In this document: positions 8,440 to 15,797 of the stretch, in pieces | Layout: every line of letters starts with the position of its first letter | How positions within the stretch are numbered: the stretch's first letter is position 1 | Assembly: GCA_043806315.1 (NCBI GenBank) | Contig: JAZDHF010000011.1 | Coordinates: forward strand, 1-47,257 | Origin: SBAX01 sp043806315 | Lineage (GTDB): Bacteria > Planctomycetota > Phycisphaerae > UBA1845 | Direction of reading: 5' to 3' | Length of the DNA: 47,257 nt | Position numbers and translations under genes: made by a program | The notes under the pieces: model-generated | What the model saw: the letters and a program-made list of their open reading frames with translations, nothing else | Told to the model about the DNA's origin: nothing | Database searches by the model: none

Positions 8440-9036
8440 ATGTCCGATGCACCGCTGTCCGATGCACTGCTCGTCGCTCATAGTCTCGCGGAGGCCTACC
8501 TGTACATCTTGGCGACGCCGTGCGCTTCGTGCGGTCGCGGGCCGCTGCGCGGCGGCGAAGCCGAACTCGCCAACGATGTTGGCGACGCCCGCGCGGTTTC
8601 AATCGCCGCGACGTGCGCATCGTGCCACGGCTTGACACGGTTGGGATTTCGGCTGCCCACTCCGCCCGAGTCGATTCCCGCCCGCCAAGCATCGGTGGTC
8701 AACCCCACGGCCGAGCCTTCGCAGATTCTCGACCTTAGTCAATGGCTCACCCTCTTTCGGGTGCTGACGGAGACGGCCGGCCACGAGGCGAGCAAGAGCG
8801 AGGCGCGGCGGCTCGCGCTCGAAGCGGCCGAATGTCTGGACGAGGCCCTGAAGTTTTACGACGATGAGGACAACGACCTGCCGCCGGTCGAGGCTTTCTT
8901 TGGCAAGGATTCACGCGCTCGGTTCAAGGCTCACCCGGAGCAGTTTTCGCGGCGGCGGTTGTTGCACCTACGATCGAAGTTGCCGACGCCCTGGCCGATG
9001 CGACCGGACCAACAGTCGAAAGGTACAACGAGTTAG
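8440..9036 (+). CDS. Small zinc-ribbon protein of unknown function
   Basis: This 198-residue protein starts at the ATG at 8440. The frame is open upstream, but that extension is Arg/Ser-rich and overlaps the lipoprotein gene. Residues about 28-60 hold two CxxC pairs ('CASCGRG' and 'CASCHG') that together would bind one zinc ion. The rest is helical ('LSQWLTLFRVLTE', 'LALEAAECLDEALKFY') and ends in a basic region. I do not recognise the family. The next gene opens directly at the stop codon, so the two are likely co-transcribed and may work together. Confidence 0.55.
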   Translation: MSDAPLSDALLVAHSLAEAYLYILATPCASCGRGPLRGGEAELANDVGDARAVSIAATCASCHGLTRLGFRLPTPPESIPARQASVVNPTAEPSQILDLSQWLTLFRVLTETAGHEASKSEARRLALEAAECLDEALKFYDDEDNDLPPVEAFFGKDSRARFKAHPEQFSRRRLLHLRSKLPTPWPMRPDQQSKGTTS

Positions 9037-10737
9037 GTGGACGGCAAGCGAGGAACCCGTTTGGTGTGCATGGCGGCGCTCGCCGCCGGCGAGCTTGGCC
9101 ATGCCACCCCACTCGCCGCCGCGGCGGTCGTCCTTTGGTCTGCCGTGTCGATCCCGCGGGCCGACGGAGGCGGCGATCTTTCGCAATTCAAGGATCGGGT
9201 CCAGGCGCTCCACGATCGGGTCGTCGAGCTTGCGGGCGAAAATGACCTGCTCGACACGTTGTACTTCGGCTGGTCGGACCGGCCTTATGCGCGCGCGACG
9301 CTCGCGATTCTCGTCAAGGTTGCGGCGACGCTCGATCGTGAAATGGACTGCCGAGGCCACGGGAACGGCAAGATCGACGACGCGACGGTGGAATCGATGC
9401 TGCACTGGGCCCACGACGCGATCCAGCGCGCGGTCCACGCCGAGCCGACCGACGACTTCCGGGCTCATCGAATGCGAATCACCTGGGAGCAGTTGGTGAA
9501 GCGCGACGGAGTTCCTCCGCTGTTTGCATTTTCCGACAGCCTCCGGACGACGCCGGATTGCGAGTTCCTCGGCGATTCGGACCTGCTCGCGTGTCTCGGA
9601 CAGCGCGTCTATCCTTGGTCACTGGTCCGACCAACCGAATGGTCGGGAGTCGCTGGGCCCGGGCGTCGCGCGGAAGCGCTGGGCATGCTGGCTCTTGACG
9701 TCCTGCCCGATCTTCCCCCTGGGTGGAGGCTCTCCGGGCTGTTCTGGGAGGATTGGCGATCCACATGGGAGGAATCCCGACGTTTTGTGGCCGGACTGCC
9801 ACTTGCCGCCCTGATTTCCGGGAATGCCGCGGTAATCAGGGAACTTTTCGCGCTCCCGGCCGTCATGGACGCCTCGGACGGGGAACCGCTCGCCGACGCG
9901 TTGGCCCGGCGGGCGACGGTTCGCGGTGCCTTCGCGTCCTCGAAATACGCGGTCGACCGATGGGTCCCGCCGGTTTTACACTCAACAGGTCAGAAGCGCC
10001 TGCCCGAAGTCTCCGCGGGCATGTGGGTGGAAGCCCTCGACGGTCAATGTCTGGCGATCATCGGAGGTTGGCTGGATCTGCCCGAAGGCGAGCAACCGCC
10101 CGTTACGAGCATCCTGCTCGACCCCTCGCTGGTCGAGACCATCGCGCATAACGCGTTGGATTTGCTGCGACATCGCGATCACCTTCGCGCCTTCGAAGGC
10201 GGAGCGCAGATCGCGTTCGTTGTTGGGCGCGACGCGATTGCCTTCGAGGAGCCCGCCTCCGACGAAGAATCCGGAATGGACGCTTGGGCGGAATGGGTCA
10301 AACCCATTTGGTCTGAACTGGTCGCACGGCAGACCCGCTTCGATGTAGTCAATCGGGACACGCCTCCCGAGGAAACGAACAAGCGGTACCGGGTTGTGAT
10401 CCCGTTGGAGCGGCCGGGAGAAGGGAAGACGGCGTCGCTGATTGAGAAGATCGAGCGGCGGCTGGCGCAGGATTCGGAGCACGTTTACCGTCTGACAACG
10501 CGGGAAATGGACGGGACGATCGCGCGGGACATGTTTGTGCGTGTGGGGCGGACGCCGGAGGGGAAGGCCTGCGCCGGAATCGTGAATCTGTCGGATCGTG
10601 CCCGGGTGTTGAAGCTCCGCGGCAGACCGGCCATCGGACCGTCACGCGACGTCATTTCAAATCAGCAGATTCCAGAACCGGATCAACGCCTCAAGTTTGA
10701 GCCGTGGCAGGTGCGTTTGCTGTGGCCCCCCGCGTGA
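9037..10737 (+). CDS. Hypothetical protein with carbohydrate-enzyme-like C-terminus
   Basis: A frame of about 566 residues opens with GTG at 9037, immediately after the upstream stop. It has no signal peptide of convincing type (a hydrophobic stretch lies near residues 10-40). The middle contains Trp-rich helices and 'YPWSLVRPTEW'. From about residue 350 the layout resembles glycoside-hydrolase accessory parts: a segment reminiscent of a class I glutamine amidotransferase-like fold ('LRAFEGGAQIAFVVGRDA' and then 'YRVVIPLERP') and a terminal beta-sandwich. I see no definable catalytic centre, so no activity is assigned. The coding pattern is uniform over the whole length. Confidence 0.5.
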   Translation: MDGKRGTRLVCMAALAAGELGHATPLAAAAVVLWSAVSIPRADGGGDLSQFKDRVQALHDRVVELAGENDLLDTLYFGWSDRPYARATLAILVKVAATLDREMDCRGHGNGKIDDATVESMLHWAHDAIQRAVHAEPTDDFRAHRMRITWEQLVKRDGVPPLFAFSDSLRTTPDCEFLGDSDLLACLGQRVYPWSLVRPTEWSGVAGPGRRAEALGMLALDVLPDLPPGWRLSGLFWEDWRSTWEESRRFVAGLPLAALISGNAAVIRELFALPAVMDASDGEPLADALARRATVRGAFASSKYAVDRWVPPVLHSTGQKRLPEVSAGMWVEALDGQCLAIIGGWLDLPEGEQPPVTSILLDPSLVETIAHNALDLLRHRDHLRAFEGGAQIAFVVGRDAIAFEEPASDEESGMDAWAEWVKPIWSELVARQTRFDVVNRDTPPEETNKRYRVVIPLERPGEGKTASLIEKIERRLAQDSEHVYRLTTREMDGTIARDMFVRVGRTPEGKACAGIVNLSDRARVLKLRGRPAIGPSRDVISNQQIPEPDQRLKFEPWQVRLLWPPA

Positions 10738-10797
10738 AGCTCAACGCTCAGTAGGAACGCGGATTATTTTGCCTCTACGCCGCAAAGGGGACTTGTC

Positions 10798-12390
10798 CTA
10801 TCCCGGCTCGCCGGCAGCCCGCGCGGCGATGCCCGCATCGGACGTCTCCGCCGGACCGTATTCCATCTCGAACCGCTCGATAAACTCCTTGGTCCCATCG
10901 GCGAGGGCCCAGGTTCCCCGGGTGTCGAACTCGATGGCGGGTAGGAGAGCGACGGGCCGGTTGCGGTTCTCCTCGGCCCAAGCGTCATGGATCCGGCGCA
11001 ACGCAACGTCCACGTCCCGGCGCCTGCTGGTCAAGACCAGCAGCCAGACGTTGGGGCGGGTGTGAAACACCAGATCGCTGCGACGGACATGTTGCTGGAT
11101 GAACTGTTCGACCTCATCACGCGCCTCACCATGAAGAGTCGCGGTCACGCGGGCGCTGACCAGCGCCGCAAACGCCGTGTCTTCGCGGAAGGCTGCGACG
11201 CGCTTTAGGCATCGCATGATCAGCCGGGCAGGCTCGGCCGTGGGAACCGTGAACGAGAACGTGCTTCCTTGCCCGACCCTGCTCTCCACGCTGATGTCGC
11301 CGAGGTTGAGGCGCACAAGCTCTTTGGCGACATTCAACCCCAACCCCAAGGCGACCGTGCCGATCTGCGTGAAGCGCTCGAACAGGGCCTCCACGCTGTC
11401 GGGGTGGATTCCCGCCCCGTGGTCCGTCACCGCAAAAACCACCTGCGCCTCGGCGCGGTCGTGACTCGCGGACAACCGGACCTCGCCGTGGTCCTCGGAG
11501 AACTTGAAGGCGTTGACCGTCAGGTTGATGATGACGCGTCCGATCTTTTCAGGATCGCAATAGACCGCGGGGAGGTGGCGGGCGAGGTCGATGTCGAGCG
11601 TGGTCTTGCGCAGCGCCGCCTTTCGCTCCAGCGTGGTGCGGATGGGCTCGAGGATATCGGCGACTCGGCACACCGTGCGGCGTACGCCGAGCAGCCCCGC
11701 CTCCAACTTGTTGATGTCCGACATATCATCGACCAGGGCGCTCAGGTCGTCGACGCGGTTGAGCACGATGCCCAGGTACTCGCCTCGCTCGGCGCTGATC
11801 TCCCCGGCGAGTCCGTCCCGGAGGATGGAGGTGAACTCCTGGATGACGGTCAGCGGCGTACGGAACTCGTGGGAGACGTCGTCAATCAACTGGTGGGCGG
11901 TGTCGTACATCTCGGCGAGGTGCCGGCTGTTCTTCTCCAGCATCTCATGCTTGGTCTGCAACTCCTTGAGCAGACGCCTGTTCTGCTCCTCGAGTCGCCG
12001 CTGATGGTAGTGGGCGGTGCTGGTTTCGATGGAGTGGCGGAGTGTCTCGGGGGTCAACTCGGACTTGACCAGATAATCATCGGCGCCCGCCTGCAGCATG
12101 TTGGTCGCGACGTGCTCGTCACCCTGTCCGGTGAGACAAATGACCGGGCGCAGGTCGCCGGAGGCGCGGATGCTGCGGAGCAGGTCGAGCCCAGTGCCCG
12201 AGCCCAAGCGGTAATCCACGAAGGTGAGGTCCACGCCGACGCGGGAAAGGGCCGCCTCGGCCTCCACGACCGTCGGAACGTGCACGAAATCCAGGTCGAT
12301 CCCCGGAATCTGCGCCAGGTTGCGGCGGAGAAGCTCCGCGTCCCCATGATCGTCGTCGACGGCCAGAATGGTCAACCGTTCCTCGGTCAT
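10798..12390 (-). CDS. Hybrid REC-histidine kinase (copy 1 of a tandem duplication)
   Basis: About 530 residues if started at the ATG at 12390, which has GAGGTG just upstream. Order: receiver domain (1-120, Asp in 'LTFVDYRLGSGTG'), a coiled-coil linker (130-165), HisKA with the phospho-acceptor His in 'SHEFRTPLT' (about 178-245), HATPase_c (about 280-385), then a C-terminal domain of about 110 residues. That last domain has the layout of a GGDEF domain but lacks its signature. An in-frame deletion of about 6 residues removes part of the ATP-lid/G-box segment compared with the copy at 13757-15334, leaving 'GTVALGLGLN'. So ATP binding may be altered. No signal peptide or membrane segment; cytosolic. 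Confidence 0.85.
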   Translation of the reverse strand: MTEERLTILAVDDDHGDAELLRRNLAQIPGIDLDFVHVPTVVEAEAALSRVGVDLTFVDYRLGSGTGLDLLRSIRASGDLRPVICLTGQGDEHVATNMLQAGADDYLVKSELTPETLRHSIETSTAHYHQRRLEEQNRRLLKELQTKHEMLEKNSRHLAEMYDTAHQLIDDVSHEFRTPLTVIQEFTSILRDGLAGEISAERGEYLGIVLNRVDDLSALVDDMSDINKLEAGLLGVRRTVCRVADILEPIRTTLERKAALRKTTLDIDLARHLPAVYCDPEKIGRVIINLTVNAFKFSEDHGEVRLSASHDRAEAQVVFAVTDHGAGIHPDSVEALFERFTQIGTVALGLGLNVAKELVRLNLGDISVESRVGQGSTFSFTVPTAEPARLIMRCLKRVAAFREDTAFAALVSARVTATLHGEARDEVEQFIQQHVRRSDLVFHTRPNVWLLVLTSRRRDVDVALRRIHDAWAEENRNRPVALLPAIEFDTRGTWALADGTKEFIERFEMEYGPAETSDAGIAARAAGEPG

Positions 12391-12508
12391 CGTGCACCTC
12401 AACGAATGGACGGAAGGGTCACCAGCCCGCCGGCGCCCTCACGGGCTGGAAGCCCGTGCCACACAGGCCCGTGCCACACCGCTTCGTGCCACACGGCTGC
12501 ACCCGAGC
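12391..12508. repeat. Gap with the palindromic repeat 'CACGGGCT..AGCCCGTG'
   Basis: Between the two regulator genes lies a perfect 8-bp palindrome with a 3-nt spacer (12440-12458) followed by three spaced copies of the short motif 'GTGCCACAC'. The same palindrome and the same 'GTGCCACAC' motif recur at 23233-23286, so this is a dispersed element, not chance. It is in the position of a 3' end between the 12509-13381 gene and the kinase gene. Confidence 0.7.
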
Positions 12509-13381
12509 CTACGGCACGAGGCCGACCGGCGTCATGGCAGCGCGGGGGCGGAACTCCGACGGCAGGGTCAGGAAGAGGCGGAGTTCGGCGAGCAGGGCGT
12601 CGAAGTCAAGCGGTTTGATGAGAAACTTAACCGCACCCATCCCGATCAGCTCGCGTTCCAGGCTGTGGTCCGTTCGTCCGCCGCGCGTCCGCCCGGTCAG
12701 AATGACTACGGGCACATACCTTGTGAGGCTGTGGTTCTTCAGCCGACCGAGAACATAGTTGCCGCGCCCCCCGGGCATGTTGAAATCCAGAATGATGGCG
12801 TCGGGTATTTCCTTTAGGGCCATCCAATATCCCTGCATCCCATTGAGGGCCTGGACGACCTCCACGCCATAGGCGGCCAGCTTGATCTTCAGCGCCCGCC
12901 CGATATCGGCATCGTCGTCGATCACGAGCACCTTGGGCGCCGCCGGCGTCGCTGCATCCCGAACGGACGGCGCCGAGCCACGACCCGCCTCGGCGTCGTC
13001 GGGGGCGATTTCCAACAGTTCGCAGATCCGCGGTCTGAGCCATTCCCAAACGTCACCGCATTTGAGGACGTAGTGCGCACCGAGCGCCTCACAGCGGCGG
13101 ATGGTGTCCTCATCCGACCGGCCCGAAAGAATGATGACCGGGATCGGGGCGAGGTAGGCATTGGAGGCCAGGGCGTTGCAGACGCTCAATCCGTCACTCG
13201 CGGGCAGGTTGATATCGAGGAGGATCAAGTCCGGCGGGTGGCGGGCGATCGTGGTCACGGCGTCGGCGCCGTTGTCGATTGCGGTGACCTCCAGGCCGAG
13301 CTGCTCGCATCGCAGTTTGAGGGCGGCGACGAGAGCGGCGTCATCATCGACGATACATACGTGTTTCTTGTTCATGCTCAT
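12509..13381 (-). CDS. Tandem double receiver protein
   Basis: A 290-residue protein made of two receiver domains joined by an Ala/Asp/Ser-rich linker (about residues 125-147). REC1 is at residues 5-120 with the Asp acceptor in 'LILLDINLPASDG'. REC2 is at about 148-270 with the acceptor in 'AIILDFNMPGGRG' and Lys in 'VKFLIKPLDFDALL'. Both keep the acidic pocket (DDD). There is no output domain, so it is a phosphate-transfer or protein-binding module. The ATG overlaps the stop of the upstream receiver gene at 13378 in ATGA, which couples their translation. Confidence 0.9.
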   Translation of the reverse strand: MSMNKKHVCIVDDDAALVAALKLRCEQLGLEVTAIDNGADAVTTIARHPPDLILLDINLPASDGLSVCNALASNAYLAPIPVIILSGRSDEDTIRRCEALGAHYVLKCGDVWEWLRPRICELLEIAPDDAEAGRGSAPSVRDAATPAAPKVLVIDDDADIGRALKIKLAAYGVEVVQALNGMQGYWMALKEIPDAIILDFNMPGGRGNYVLGRLKNHSLTRYVPVVILTGRTRGGRTDHSLERELIGMGAVKFLIKPLDFDALLAELRLFLTLPSEFRPRAAMTPVGLVP

Positions 13382-13764
13382 TCAAATCTCGCAACCTTTC
13401 CGGCGATTGAACGCTCAATGGCCGCGAGGAGCGTCTTGGCGTTATACGGTTTGTCCAGAAAATACCGGGCCCCCAACTCCAACGCATGTTTGCGGGCACT
13501 GGAACATGCGGAAAGAACAACGACCGGTGTGCTTCGGGTGGCGGGATGGGCGTGAATCCGGGCCAGCGCCGTCAGTCCGTCCATGGTCGGCAACTGGAGG
13601 TCCATCACGATCACGTCGGGTCGAGTCTCCAAGGCCCGCTCCACCCCTTGCTCTCCGTCCGGGGCGGCGATGACGTTATATCCGGCGGCGCCGAGCCGAA
13701 CGGTGACCGCTTGGACGATCTCCGTGTCGTCATCGACGATGAGCACTCGCCGCGATTCACGCAT
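13378..13764 (-). CDS. Single-domain response regulator
   Basis: A 128-residue receiver-only protein starting at the ATG at 13764. It has the acidic pocket (VLIVDDD), acceptor Asp in 'VIVMDLQLPTMDG', switch Ser in 'VVVLSACSS' and Lys in 'RYFLDKPY'. It begins within the last 8 bases of the kinase gene at 13757-15334 and its stop overlaps the next start by 4 bases. So it lies in a translationally coupled chain of REC-HK, REC and REC-REC. An upstream in-frame start would overlap the kinase by far more and produce a low-complexity extension, so I reject it. Confidence 0.9.
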   Translation of the reverse strand: MRESRRVLIVDDDTEIVQAVTVRLGAAGYNVIAAPDGEQGVERALETRPDVIVMDLQLPTMDGLTALARIHAHPATRSTPVVVLSACSSARKHALELGARYFLDKPYNAKTLLAAIERSIAGKVARFE

Positions 13765-15334
13765 CGGACGCCTCCGTCGGACCGTATTCCATCTCGAACC
13801 GCTCGATAAACTCCTTGGTTCCATCGGCGAGGGCCCAGGTTCCCCGGGTGTCGAACTCGACGGCGGGTAGGGGAGCGGCGGGGCGGTTGCGGTTCTCCTC
13901 GGCCCAAGCGTCATGGATGCGGCGCAATGCGCTGTCCACATCCCGACGGTTGTCGGTCAACACGAGCAGCCAGACGTTAGGGTGCGTGTGAAACGTGAGA
14001 TCGCTGCGACGGATATGTTGCTGGATGAACTGTCCGATCTCATCACCCGCCTCACCGGAGAGGGCCGGCGTTACACGGGCGCTGACCAGCGAAATGAACG
14101 CCGCGTCTTCGCGGAACGCCCGGACGCGCTCCAGATATCGCGTGATGAACCGGGGCGGCTCGGCCGTGGGAACCGTGAAGGAGAACGTGCTGCCTTGACC
14201 GACCTTGCTCTGAACACCGATGTCTCCGAAGTTCAGGTGCACGAGTTCCTTGGCGATGTTCAACCCCAAACCGAAGCCTTTCACGGCGGTCCGCTCCACC
14301 GTGCCGATCTGCGTGAAACGCTCGAACAGGGCCTCCACGCTGTCGGGATGGATTCCCGCCCCGTGGTCGGTCACCGCGAAGACGACCTGCGCCTGGGCGG
14401 GGTCGCGGCCCGCGGACAACCGGACCTCGCCGCGGTCTTCGGAGAACTTGAAGGCGTTGACGGTGAGGTTGATGATGACCCGTCCGATCTTCTCCGGATC
14501 GCAATAGACCTCCGGGAGATCGTCGGCGAGGGCGATGTCGAGCTTGGTCTTGTGTGCCGCCGCCTTTCGCTCCAGCGTGGTGCGGACGTGCTCGATGATA
14601 TCGGCGACTCGGCACACTTTGCTGCGCACGCCGAGCAGTCCGGCCTCCAACTTGCTGATGTCCAGCATGTCATCGACCAGGGCGCTCAGGTCCTCGACGC
14701 GGTTGAGCACGATGCCCAGGTACTCGCCTTGCTCGGCGCTGATCTCCCCGGCGAGTCCGTCGAGGAGGATGGAGGTGAACTCCCTGATGACCGTCAGCGG
14801 CGCGCGGAACTCGTGGGAGACGTCGTCGACGAACTGGTGAGCGGTCTCGTACATCTCCGCGAGGCGTCGGCTGTTCTTCTCCAGCATCTCATTCTTGGCC
14901 TGCAACTCCTTGAGCAGATGCTTGTTCTGGTCTTCGAGCCGCCGCTGATGGTAGTGGGCGGTGCTCGTTTCGATGGAGCGGCGGAGCGTCTCGGGCGTCA
15001 CTTCCGATTTGATGAGATAGTCATCGGCGCCGGCGCGTAGGGCGTCGATGGCGACGTGCTCGTTGCCCTTGCCGGTGAGATAAATGACGGGGCGAAGGTC
15101 GCCGGAGGCGCGAATGCTGCGGAGTAGGTCGAGGCCGGTGCCCGTGTCCAGGCGGTAATCCACGAAGGTGAGGTCCACGCCGACGCGGGAAAGGGCCGCC
15201 TCGGCCTCCACGACCGTGGGAACGTGCACGAAATCCAGGTCGATCCCCGGAATCTGCGCCAAGTTGCGGCGGAGCAACTCCGCATCCCCTTGATCGTCGT
15301 CAACGGCCAGAATAGTCAACGGCTCAGCGTACAT
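13757..15334 (-). CDS. Hybrid REC-histidine kinase (copy 2 of a tandem duplication)
   Basis: A 525-residue protein with the same order as the kinase at 10798-12390: receiver (1-120, Asp in 'LTFVDYRLDTGTG'), coiled coil, HisKA ('SHEFRAPLTVI'), HATPase_c with an intact 'VERTAVKGFGLGLN' segment, then the degenerate C-terminal domain. The two proteins share most residues over the full length, and long stretches of identical DNA show a fairly recent duplication. This copy keeps the ATP-lid region and so is probably the catalytically normal one. It starts 10 bases inside the end of the receiver gene at 15324-15797. Confidence 0.9.
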   Translation of the reverse strand: MYAEPLTILAVDDDQGDAELLRRNLAQIPGIDLDFVHVPTVVEAEAALSRVGVDLTFVDYRLDTGTGLDLLRSIRASGDLRPVIYLTGKGNEHVAIDALRAGADDYLIKSEVTPETLRRSIETSTAHYHQRRLEDQNKHLLKELQAKNEMLEKNSRRLAEMYETAHQFVDDVSHEFRAPLTVIREFTSILLDGLAGEISAEQGEYLGIVLNRVEDLSALVDDMLDISKLEAGLLGVRSKVCRVADIIEHVRTTLERKAAAHKTKLDIALADDLPEVYCDPEKIGRVIINLTVNAFKFSEDRGEVRLSAGRDPAQAQVVFAVTDHGAGIHPDSVEALFERFTQIGTVERTAVKGFGLGLNIAKELVHLNFGDIGVQSKVGQGSTFSFTVPTAEPPRFITRYLERVRAFREDAAFISLVSARVTPALSGEAGDEIGQFIQQHIRRSDLTFHTHPNVWLLVLTDNRRDVDSALRRIHDAWAEENRNRPAAPLPAVEFDTRGTWALADGTKEFIERFEMEYGPTEASDA

Positions 15335-15797
15335 TCGACACCTCCCTTGGAGTCGGCAAGGTCACGAGTTCGAACCAGTAACTGCCCAGCTCGCGCACCG
15401 TCCGCATGAACGCCTCGACGCCCACGGGCTTGGTGATGAACGAGTTGCAGCCCAGGTCGTAGCTGCTGAGGATGTCCCTCTCCTGCTTGGACGTGGTTAG
15501 CACCACCACCGGCAAGCTGCGTAATCCCTCGTCCTTGCGAATTTGCTGCAAGACTTGCCGCCCATCGAGCTTGGGCATGTTAAGGTCCAGCAGGAGGAGA
15601 TCGGGCCGGGGCGCCGCCGCGGGGTTGTCGTAGTCGCCGCGACGGAGGAGGAAGTCCATGGCCTCCTCGCCGTCGGAGACGACGTACAGGGTCGTGCGGA
15701 GGACGTCCTCCTGCAGCGCCCGCCGCGTCAACTCCTGGTCGCCGGGATCATCCTCGGCGAGGAGGACGACCGCGGGCTTGGTGTTTCGCTCAACCAT
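15324..15797 (-). CDS. Rcp1-like single-domain response regulator
   Basis: A 157-residue receiver-only protein starting with ATG at 15797, supported by GGAG about 8-12 nt upstream. It contains the acidic pocket (LLAEDDPGDQELTRRAL), the acceptor Asp in 'LLLLDLNMPKLDGRQVL', Thr in 'VVVLTTSK', and the terminal helix 'SYWFELVTLP' that is typical of Rcp1-type partners of phytochrome-like kinases. It lies directly downstream of such a kinase (15728-17947), and their reading frames overlap by 70 bases in different frames, so they are very probably partners. Confidence 0.9.
   Translation of the reverse strand: MVERNTKPAVVLLAEDDPGDQELTRRALQEDVLRTTLYVVSDGEEAMDFLLRRGDYDNPAAAPRPDLLLLDLNMPKLDGRQVLQQIRKDEGLRSLPVVVLTTSKQERDILSSYDLGCNSFITKPVGVEAFMRTVRELGSYWFELVTLPTPREVSNVR

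Noticed and set aside
11269..12618. Long open frame antisense to the kinase gene
   Set aside because: It mirrors a well-supported kinase on the other strand and has no recognisable domain or start signal; long antisense frames are common at high GC.
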